A stretch of DNA of 12,455 bases from assembly GCA_900753685.1 (NCBI GenBank), contig CAAEAB010000002.1:1-12455 (forward strand). Direction: 5' to 3'. Positions 7,134 through 12,455 of this stretch are shown here, in pieces; within the stretch, counting starts at the first letter, position 1, and each line of letters opens with the position of its first letter. The translations under genes and the position numbers were made by a program. Source of the DNA: Lachnospiraceae bacterium. Its GTDB lineage: Bacteria; Bacillota; Clostridia; Lachnospirales; Lachnospiraceae. The notes under the pieces were generated by a model that saw only the letters and a program-made list of their open reading frames with translations, was not told the origin of the DNA and did no database searches.

Positions 7134-7664
7134 ATGAGTAAATATCTTGTTGTTGTAGATATGCAGAAGGATTTTATTGACGGAAGCCTTGGATCTGCCG
7201 AGGCTCAGGCTGTGCTGCCGAGGGTGATCGAGAAGATTAAAAATTTCCCGGGTACCGTTGTTTATACACGGGATACCCATGATGAGGATTATCTGGATAC
7301 TCTGGAAGGAAAGAAATTGCCGGTGGTGCATTGTGTCCGGGATACGGAGGGCTGGAAGTTCCAGGAGGATATTCAGGAGCTGGTCACAGCAAACCGAAGT
7401 CTCGTTTTTGACAAGGAGACCTTTGGTTCCATTCAGATGGCCGGTTGCCTTCAGGGAATTGACCGGATGGCCCCGATTGATGAGGTTGTTGTTGTCGGTC
7501 TCTGTACGGATATTTGTGTTATGGCCAATGCGACGCTCATTCGGACAGCCATGCCGAATACACCGGTTCGGGTGGACGCGTCCTGCTGTGCCGGTTCCAC
7601 GCCGGAGGCCCATCGCTGTGCGCTGGAGGCCATGAAATCTCTTCAGATTGATATTGATGAATGA
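7134..7664 (+). CDS. Nicotinamidase-like cysteine hydrolase (isochorismatase fold)
   Basis: This 176-residue protein has the cysteine hydrolase fold. Catalytic-triad candidates are D9 in VVVDMQKDF, K94 in VFDKETFGS and nucleophile C128 in GLCTDICVMANA, matching the TDxCV placement of nicotinamidases. D47 and H49 in TRDTHD and H66 in VVHCV match the metal-binding positions of PncA-type enzymes, so hydrolysis of nicotinamide to nicotinate for NAD salvage is the best guess. One of the usual metal histidines between H49 and H66 is not obvious. It could instead act on another amide or be an isochorismatase-family enzyme of unknown substrate. GGAGG lies seven bases before the ATG. It follows the permease after 13 bases and belongs to the same predicted transcript. 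Confidence 0.88.
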   Translation: MSKYLVVVDMQKDFIDGSLGSAEAQAVLPRVIEKIKNFPGTVVYTRDTHDEDYLDTLEGKKLPVVHCVRDTEGWKFQEDIQELVTANRSLVFDKETFGSIQMAGCLQGIDRMAPIDEVVVVGLCTDICVMANATLIRTAMPNTPVRVDASCCAGSTPEAHRCALEAMKSLQIDIDE

Positions 7665-7686
7665 CAAATAGAAAGGAATTTGATGA

Positions 7687-8505
7687 ATGTGCTTAAATGA
7701 AAGCTTGGAGTTAAATAATGGGACCAGGATGCCGGTCCTGGGGCTTGGCGTTTACAAAAGCGCCGAGCATACGAAGGAAGCGGTGCTGGCGGCTTTGGAG
7801 GCCGGATACCGGCATATCGATGTGGCTTCATTTTACGGTAATGAAAAAGAAGTCGGGGAAGCGATTCGGGAAAGCGGTATTGAGCGGAAGGATGTCTTCG
7901 TGACGACGAAGCTGTGGAATGACGATATGCGTGCCGGCGTTCAGCGGGAAGCCATGGTGCGGAGTCTTGAAGCTCTCGGTATGGATTATGTGGATTTATA
8001 TTTACTGCACTGGCCGGTGGCCGGATGTTATGTGCCATCCTGGAAGATTTTGGAGGAATTGTATTCGGAGGGGAAGGCAAAGGCCATTGGAGTCAGCAAT
8101 TTTCAAATAAACCACCTGAAGGATTTAATGGCAAATTCGGAGGTTGTGCCGGCGGTCAATCAGATTGAGTGTCACCTTTATTTGAGTCAGGAGCCGGTGA
8201 GAGATTACTGCCGGCAACAGGGAATTCGTGTGACTGCCTGGGCTCCGTTGGGACGAACCAGAGTGTTCGAGGAGCCGGTGATTCAGAAACTGGCGGCAGA
8301 GTATGGACGGACACCGGCCCAGATCATTCTGCGATGGGAGATTCAGAGCGGAATCATCGTTATTCCGAAATCCGTACATCGGGAGCGGATCATCGCAAAC
8401 AGCAGGATCTTTGACTTTCAATTGAAACCCGAAGACATGGCGAAAATGGATGGCCTGAACAAAGATGAGCGCTTTGGACCGTCGCCAGATACCTTTGATT
8501 TTTAA
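7687..8505 (+). CDS. Aldo/keto reductase
   Basis: The 272-residue protein is a full-length aldo/keto reductase of the short bacterial AKR5-like class (2,5-diketo-gluconate reductase type). The catalytic tetrad is visible: D45 and Y50 in HIDVASFYGNE, K75 in VTTKLWN and H108 in LYLLHWP. The C-terminal NADPH-binding stretch IPKSVHRERI is also present, and AIGVSNF is the usual family strand. It should reduce aldehydes or ketones with NADPH in the cytoplasm; the physiological substrate cannot be read from the sequence. The ATG at 7687 has AGGA nine bases upstream, and the N-terminus (LELNNGTRMPVLGLGVY) matches family starts. It begins 22 bases after the hydrolase gene. Half of its 18 arginines use CGG, in contrast to ackA further downstream. 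Confidence 0.93.
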   Translation: MCLNESLELNNGTRMPVLGLGVYKSAEHTKEAVLAALEAGYRHIDVASFYGNEKEVGEAIRESGIERKDVFVTTKLWNDDMRAGVQREAMVRSLEALGMDYVDLYLLHWPVAGCYVPSWKILEELYSEGKAKAIGVSNFQINHLKDLMANSEVVPAVNQIECHLYLSQEPVRDYCRQQGIRVTAWAPLGRTRVFEEPVIQKLAAEYGRTPAQIILRWEIQSGIIVIPKSVHRERIIANSRIFDFQLKPEDMAKMDGLNKDERFGPSPDTFDF

Positions 8506-8518
8506 TGAGTGAGCTGAA

Positions 8519-9484
8519 ATGAAATTTTATATGGCGCCATTAGAGGGCATTACCGGATATGTTTTCCGTAATGCCCATTATGATTTTTTTCATCCCGCAG
8601 ATAAATACTTTACGCCTTTTATTACGCCGGGGATAAACAGCCGCCGGACGTCAAAGGCTTTGAAAGATGTGTTGCCGGAAAATAACCGGGGGCCGAAAAT
8701 CATACCTCAGATTTTGACAAACCGGGCCGATGAATTTATTTATACGGAAAAGCAGCTGATAGAAATGGGATATGATGAGATTAATTTAAATCTCGGCTGT
8801 CCGTCGGGGACGGTTGTCGGCAAAGGCCGGGGTTCCGGTTTTCTTGCCTTTCGGGAAGAACTAAATATCTTTCTGGAAGAGATATATAACACAGCCGAGG
8901 TAAAGATTTCCATAAAAACCCGCCTGGGAAAGGAAAGACCGGAGGAATTTGAGGCTCTGCTGGATATTTATAATCAGTATCCCCTGGAAGAATTAATTAT
9001 TCATCCGCGGACCCGGGAGGACTTTTACCGGGGAACTCCGAATCTGGACATGTTCCGTCTGGGATTTGAAAAAAGTCGCTGTCCGGTATGCTACAACGGC
9101 AATATTTTTACCGTATCAGATTATGAAGCCTTCTGCCGTCGATTTCCGGAAGTGACATCGGTTATGCTGGGTCGGGGGCTTGTCGCCGCTCCGGCATTGA
9201 TTGACAGGATACTTGGAGAGGGGAAAGCGGTGGACAAGGCGCGGCTCCGGGCGTTTCATGACAGGGTTTACAGCGAATATGAAGTAATGCTTTCCGGCGA
9301 GGTCCCATTGCTTTATAAAATGAAAGAATTCTGGAATTATATGATCTGTCAGTTTACCAATGGAAAAAAATATGGCAAGAAGATACGAAAGGCCCAGAGC
9401 CTGAAAAAATATCATGAAATTATAAACGAACTTTTTGAAATAGAAGAGCTTATTGACGGCGCAGGTTTTAAGCCAAATGATTAG
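8519..9484 (+). CDS. tRNA-dihydrouridine synthase family protein (Dus)
   Basis: The 321-residue protein has the FMN-dependent TIM-barrel signatures of Dus enzymes: MAPLEGITGYVFR (5-17), the active-site cysteine C94 in NLNLGCPSG, K133 in SIKTRLG, the flavin-phosphate site H162-P-R164, NG (193-194) in CYNGNIF and LGRG (217-220). These enzymes reduce specific uridines in tRNA to dihydrouridine using NADPH. The length is typical of bacterial Dus, but which uridine is modified cannot be told; the sequence is divergent from DusA/B/C consensus. The start has only a weak ribosome site (GAGTGAG at 8507-8513), so translation may be coupled to the aldo/keto reductase that stops 13 bases upstream. It is the last gene of the plus-strand operon and faces mntP across a hairpin. 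Confidence 0.92.
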   Translation: MKFYMAPLEGITGYVFRNAHYDFFHPADKYFTPFITPGINSRRTSKALKDVLPENNRGPKIIPQILTNRADEFIYTEKQLIEMGYDEINLNLGCPSGTVVGKGRGSGFLAFREELNIFLEEIYNTAEVKISIKTRLGKERPEEFEALLDIYNQYPLEELIIHPRTREDFYRGTPNLDMFRLGFEKSRCPVCYNGNIFTVSDYEAFCRRFPEVTSVMLGRGLVAAPALIDRILGEGKAVDKARLRAFHDRVYSEYEVMLSGEVPLLYKMKEFWNYMICQFTNGKKYGKKIRKAQSLKKYHEIINELFEIEELIDGAGFKPND

Positions 9485-9515
9485 GAGAGGACATATTGGG
9501 AAATAAATTCTGTTC

Positions 9516-9555
9516 ACGCCGTTTCACCGGGATGATAAAACCGGCGAAACGGCGT
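9516..9555. terminator. Hairpin between convergent genes (possible bidirectional terminator)
   Basis: ACGCCGTTTC (9516-9525) pairs perfectly with GAAACGGCGT (9546-9555). After an A/C mismatch, CCGG (9527-9530) pairs with CCGG (9541-9544), leaving a 10-base loop. It lies between the convergent Dus gene and mntP and is the only strong hairpin there. Neither side has a proper T-run: the plus side continues AAGAAAG, and the minus side continues GAACAGAATTTATTT. The terminator role is inferred from position. Confidence 0.55.
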
Positions 9556-9580
9556 AAGAAAGTCTGACAGAATGACGGAC

Positions 9581-10165
9581 TTAAAGGATTCCCAGATGTT
9601 CAAGTAGGATTTTTGAGCCGATAAGTATTAAGATAACGCCTCCGGCAATTTCTGCCTTTTTTTCATAGCGGCGTCCAAATTGATGACCGATGCCGACGCC
9701 GCCAAAGGAAATGACAAATGTGGTGGCGCCGATGAGACAGACGGCGGGAAGAATTTTCACCTGGAGAAAGGCGAAGGTAATACCGACGGCCAGCGCGTCG
9801 ATGCTGGTGGCGACGGCCAGCATGAAGAGTTCCTTTAAATCCAGATTTGACTTGGAGCTTTCCTGAGAACTCTCGGAGTCAGGACTCTCATCTTCACCGA
9901 GAGCCTCGCGGAGCATATTGACGCCGATGAAGCCGAGAAGCAGGAAAGCGATCCAATGATCAATATGTGTTATGTAGCTTTCAAATTGCTTTCCAAGAAG
10001 CCAGCCGATGGTTGGCATGAGAGCCTGAAAGACGCCGAAAAATAAAGCGATGACGCCGGCCTGGCGGTAGTTCATACGGCGCATGTTCAGGCCCTTGCAG
10101 ATGGAGACGGCGAAAGCGTCCATGGACAGGCCGACGCCGATAAAGAATAATTCAAATAATCCCAT
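9581..10165 (-). CDS. mntP: Manganese efflux pump MntP
   Basis: The 194-residue protein is a full-length MntP (former DUF204/YebN). It has six predicted membrane helices at about 3-24, 37-58, 70-88, 110-134, 138-159 and 172-192. The paired motifs SMDAFAVS (D16) and TSIDALAVG (D123) mark the inverted repeat of two three-helix halves. The essential acidic residues lie within the membrane. It exports Mn2+ from the cytoplasm. The loop at 91-106 linking the halves is unusually rich in serine and acidic residues. AAAGGAG (10173-10179) lies seven bases before the ATG on the minus strand. Only 45 bases separate it from the upstream sortase gene, so co-transcription is likely. That gap is too small for the yybP-ykoY Mn2+ riboswitch often found before mntP. 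Confidence 0.95.
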   Translation of the reverse strand: MGLFELFFIGVGLSMDAFAVSICKGLNMRRMNYRQAGVIALFFGVFQALMPTIGWLLGKQFESYITHIDHWIAFLLLGFIGVNMLREALGEDESPDSESSQESSKSNLDLKELFMLAVATSIDALAVGITFAFLQVKILPAVCLIGATTFVISFGGVGIGHQFGRRYEKKAEIAGGVILILIGSKILLEHLGIL

Positions 10166-10210
10166 AGAAGTTTCTCCTTTACATGAATATATATGAATGC
10201 GGAGTATTTA

Positions 10211-10975
10211 TCAATTAATCTTTTTGGCAATGACCGCCAGACGTCCGTCCTCTTGACTGTATTCACAGGTGGACAGGGTAATGAGTCGATCGCCGTAAAC
10301 GGCGTTCTCTCCGGTATCATAGAGGGATAGCTGCCGGATATTGTTCATATAGTCGTTAAAGTCTTCTTCATTGGCAAAGGACGTATGACCATAATACCGG
10401 AAGCCTTCTTCATACTCGGACAGAGCTCTGGAAAGAATGACGGCAACGACAGTATAGGTTCCTTTCTCCCGGAGCATATCAAAGTTGATCGTTTTATGAG
10501 CTTCGAAATAATCTGCATCCTTATAATTCATCAATGGCTGAAACATACTGTTATCGTTCATATGGTGTCCGTAGATGATCAGGTTATCACTGACCGGCTC
10601 CAGAGAACAATAACCGTCAATGAAGGGAACGCCGGCCGCATCATATTCTTTATTAAAATTAGAATGCAGATAGGCATCATTATCCCCTTCAACGTACATG
10701 ACCGGATAATCAATGGTCGTATCCGGAATCTGAATCCATCCGGCAAAATCCGGATTTTCTTCGTAAAGACGGGCGTATCGGGGAAGAATTTCGTTACTGT
10801 CTGATTCTGCTGTGGTTTCACCAGAAATCGGAGTTTCTTCAACGAGAAGCGATTTGACATCATTCATGTTTTCTGCCGAGACATGACGTTCCCAAAAGTA
10901 CTTGCCGAGGTAGCCGGCGCTGCCTAAAAAGCATATCAGGGCAATAATGAAGATGAACATTTGCATTTTTTTCAA
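10211..10975 (-). CDS. srtB: Class B sortase
   Basis: The 254-residue protein has an N-terminal membrane anchor (about 5-24) after a lysine-containing start, so the catalytic domain faces outside. The transpeptidase triad is visible: H137 in IIYGHHM, C237 in ITLSTCEYS and R245 in DGRLAVIAKK. The TLSTCEY context, the DFAGWIQIPDTTIDYPV block and the length are those of class B sortases, which attach surface proteins to peptidoglycan or crossbridges, in some species for haem uptake or pilus anchoring. No substrate protein with a sorting signal is visible in the window. The start is TTG at 10975-10973, fixed by AAAGGAGGTC upstream; the next ATG, at codon 4, is too far from that site. It lies 45 bases upstream of mntP in the same direction and is divergent from ackA. 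Confidence 0.93.
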   Translation of the reverse strand: MKKMQMFIFIIALICFLGSAGYLGKYFWERHVSAENMNDVKSLLVEETPISGETTAESDSNEILPRYARLYEENPDFAGWIQIPDTTIDYPVMYVEGDNDAYLHSNFNKEYDAAGVPFIDGYCSLEPVSDNLIIYGHHMNDNSMFQPLMNYKDADYFEAHKTINFDMLREKGTYTVVAVILSRALSEYEEGFRYYGHTSFANEEDFNDYMNNIRQLSLYDTGENAVYGDRLITLSTCEYSQEDGRLAVIAKKIN

Positions 10976-10988
10976 GACATGACCTCCT
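10973..10988 (-). promoter_or_regulatory. Ribosome binding site supporting the TTG start of the sortase
   Basis: On the minus strand AGGAGG (10988-10983) is seven bases before TTG (10975-10973). An ATG between them (10980-10978) is out of frame and reads ATG-TCT-TGA, so it gives only a two-codon frame whose stop overlaps the TTG. Confidence 0.75.
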
Positions 10989-10996
10989 TTTTGAAA

Positions 10997-11025
10997 ATTA
11001 TACCATAAATGGGCTGGTCAGTTAA
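10997..11025 (-). promoter_or_regulatory. Candidate promoter for sortase-mntP
   Basis: On the minus strand TTAACT (11025-11020), a 17-base spacer and a perfect TATAAT (11002-10997) preceded by TGG form an extended -10 promoter. The predicted start near 10990 leaves a very short leader that just includes the ribosome site. Confidence 0.6.
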
Positions 11026-11042
11026 AAAAAATATGTTAAAAT
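11015..11042 (+). promoter_or_regulatory. Candidate promoter for ackA
   Basis: TGGTCA (11015-11020), a 16-base spacer and TAAAAT (11037-11042) with an extended TGT just before it. A TATAAT at 11048-11053 also exists but would put the transcript start almost on the ribosome site (GGGAGG, 11059-11064). The -35 region overlaps that of the divergent sortase promoter. Confidence 0.45.
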
Positions 11043-11072
11043 AAGGATATAATTTTATGGGAGGAAAAAATA

Positions 11073-12266
11073 ATGAATGTTTTAGTAATCAATTGTGGAA
11101 GTTCTTCATTAAAATTCCAGTTAATTCAGTCTGACACCGAGGACGTACTTGCAAAGGGACTGTGCGAACGTATCGGAATTGATGGCAGCAGAATCGTATA
11201 TACACCCGCAGGAAAGGACAAAATCACCATCGAATCTCCGATGCCGGATCACACAAACGCTATCAAGCTTGTTCTTAGCTGTCTGACAGACGAGACAAAC
11301 GGCGTTGTAAAATCCCTTTCTGAGATTCATGCCGTAGGTCATCGCGTTGTCCATGGCGGTGAGAAATTTGCTTCTTCCGTTGTTGTTACGGATGAAGTTA
11401 TGAAAGCGATCGAAGAGTGCAGCAATCTTGCACCGCTTCACAACCCGGCAAACCTTTTAGGTATCAGCGTATGTAAAGAGTTAATGCCGGGCGTACCTCA
11501 GGTTGCTGTATTTGACACAGCTTTCCATCAGACGATGCCTCCGAAAGCTTACCTCTATGGTCTGCCATACGAAGCATACACAGAAGACAAGATTCGTCGT
11601 TACGGTTTCCACGGAACATCCCACAGCTATGTTTCCAAACGCGTAGCTCAGATTCTTGGAAAGAAACCGGAAGAGTTAAAAACCATCGTTTGCCATCTGG
11701 GCAACGGTTCCAGTATCTGTGCTGTAAATCAGGGCAAATGTGTAGATACAACGATGGGACTTACACCATTGGCTGGTCTTATCATGGGAACACGCTGCGG
11801 CGATATCGATCCGTCCATCCTTGAGTTCTATGCTCAGAAACATGATTTGGATGTTTATCAGGTAACAGATATTTTAAATAAAAAATCCGGTGTTCTCGGT
11901 ATCAGCGGCGTAAGCAGCGATTTCCGTGATGTTGAAGAAGCGGCAGACGCCGGCAATGAACGCTGTGCTCATGCTCTGAACGCTTTCAAATACCAGGTAG
12001 CTAAATTCATCGGCGGTTATGCAGCTGCCATGAACGGTGTTGACGTTATCGTATTTACAGCCGGTGTCGGTGAAAACAGCGGAACAACACGCCAGGGTGT
12101 TTGTGATTACCTCGGATATCTTGGAATTACAATTGATGCGGAAGCTAACGGAAAACGCGGCGAGGAAATCGAAATTTCCACACCGGATTCCAAAGTTAAA
12201 GTATTTGTTGTTCCGACAAACGAAGAGCTGATGATCGCAAGAGACACAGTGGCTTTAACAAAATAA
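11073..12266 (+). CDS. ackA: Acetate kinase
   Basis: The 397-residue protein is a full-length acetate kinase, converting acetyl phosphate and ADP to acetate and ATP in the cytoplasm. Active-site residues fall at exactly the positions known for the Methanosarcina enzyme: N7 in [12 protein letters not shown]91 in [10 protein letters not shown]148 in [12 protein letters not shown]180 in YGFHGTSH, R241 in [10 protein letters not shown] and E384 in [16 protein letters not shown] lies eight bases before the ATG. Phosphotransacetylase, its usual upstream partner, is not adjacent; a divergent sortase gene occupies that side. All 12 arginines use CGT, CGC or AGA and none uses CGG, unlike the neighbouring genes, which fits strong expression in a fermentative, acetate-producing organism. 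Confidence 0.98.
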   Translation: MNVLVINCGSSSLKFQLIQSDTEDVLAKGLCERIGIDGSRIVYTPAGKDKITIESPMPDHTNAIKLVLSCLTDETNGVVKSLSEIHAVGHRVVHGGEKFASSVVVTDEVMKAIEECSNLAPLHNPANLLGISVCKELMPGVPQVAVFDTAFHQTMPPKAYLYGLPYEAYTEDKIRRYGFHGTSHSYVSKRVAQILGKKPEELKTIVCHLGNGSSICAVNQGKCVDTTMGLTPLAGLIMGTRCGDIDPSILEFYAQKHDLDVYQVTDILNKKSGVLGISGVSSDFRDVEEAADAGNERCAHALNAFKYQVAKFIGGYAAAMNGVDVIVFTAGVGENSGTTRQGVCDYLGYLGITIDAEANGKRGEEIEISTPDSKVKVFVVPTNEELMIARDTVALTK

Positions 12267-12334
12267 GGACAGGCACATTTAATATATGTGGGAATATTCT
12301 ATAGGGAGACCATAGGAAGGTCGGGGACTTTAAA

Positions 12335-12455
12335 ATGAGGAAACGGCTCGTCTGGCTTTTTATAGGATGTTTATTGGCGATTCCCTGCATGGGAACGCAG
12401 ATTTATCAGAATTACAGGCCCTCGGCAGATTGGCAGCAGTCCGCCGAGGGCCTTA
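12335..12455 (+). CDS. Small exported or membrane protein, N-terminal fragment (3' end outside window)
   Basis: The frame is open from ATG 12335 to the window end (40 codons). It begins MRKRLVWLFIGCLLAIPCMG, a basic start followed by a hydrophobic stretch typical of a signal peptide or membrane anchor, then a polar segment, IYQNYRPSADWQQ. I do not recognise a family. The cysteine in AIPC is not in a good lipobox because proline precedes it. A GGGG at 12323-12326, eight bases upstream, is only a weak ribosome site. The last 38 bases contain a perfect inverted repeat, which is unusual in coding sequence, so the frame might be spurious or very short. Confidence 0.45.
   Translation, partial: MRKRLVWLFIGCLLAIPCMGTQIYQNYRPSADWQQSAEGL
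12416..12453 (+). other. Perfect 11-bp inverted repeat at window edge (possible terminator)
   Basis: AGGCCCTCGGC (12416-12426) is the exact reverse complement of GCCGAGGGCCT (12443-12453), with a 16-base loop. The sequence ends two bases later, so any T-run that would make it the ackA terminator cannot be seen. It overlaps the reading frame that starts at 12335. Confidence 0.55.

Noticed and set aside
7104..7667. 187-codon minus-strand open frame across the cysteine hydrolase gene
   Set aside because: It is antisense to a gene with clear catalytic motifs, and its translation has no recognisable domain.
7683..7700. ATG at 7683 as an alternative start before the aldo/keto reductase
   Set aside because: It is out of frame and stops after five codons; the ATG at 7687 gives a family-like N-terminus.
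10166..10210. Possible yybP-ykoY manganese riboswitch before mntP
   Set aside because: Only 45 bases lie between the sortase stop and the mntP ATG, too few for the element, and no suitable stems were seen.
12274..12290. CACAT...ATGTG hairpin just after ackA as its terminator
   Set aside because: The stem is only five pairs, AT-rich, and not followed by a T-run.

Overview
The window looks like a chromosomal segment from a Gram-positive anaerobic Firmicute, most likely a Lachnospiraceae-type Clostridium. This is inferred from strong GGAGG ribosome sites, TTGAAA/TATAAT-type promoters, a class B sortase, a lone acetate kinase gene, a cytidylate-kinase-like protein and a PD-(D/E)XK 'transposase-family' nuclease. 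No rRNA, tRNA, CRISPR array or insertion sequence was seen. The window is gene-dense; no stretch above 300 bases lacks a gene.

Layout. (1) 1-1571, plus strand: the end of livG, then livF (branched-chain amino acid ABC importer ATPases) and a cytidylate-kinase-like protein, closed by a strong intrinsic terminator. (2) 1572-2900, plus strand: a single-gene unit with a candidate promoter, a PD-(D/E)XK nuclease-family protein with a C-terminal coiled coil, and its own terminator. (3) 2901-9555, plus strand: a near-consensus promoter followed by five closely spaced genes: an ABC exporter ATPase, a giant FtsX/MacB-type permease with a roughly 300-residue extracytoplasmic coiled-coil insertion, a nicotinamidase-like cysteine hydrolase, an aldo/keto reductase and a tRNA-dihydrouridine synthase. 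The unit ends at a hairpin lacking a clear U-tract. (4) 9581-11025, minus strand: a class B sortase (TTG start) followed by the manganese exporter mntP. (5) 11015-12455, plus strand: acetate kinase ackA, divergent from the sortase, then the start of a small exported or membrane protein containing a perfect inverted repeat at the window edge.

How the genes fit together. Most are housekeeping: amino acid uptake, acetate/ATP metabolism, tRNA modification and Mn2+ export. The most distinctive object is the ABC pair at 3029-7120. The first extracytoplasmic loop of its permease carries what looks like an antiparallel coiled-coil hairpin with a turn at its exact midpoint, long enough in principle to span a Gram-positive wall. 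No regulator, two-component system or separate membrane-fusion protein for it lies in the window. I see no clearly new multi-gene system; the findings are single-protein or regulatory observations.
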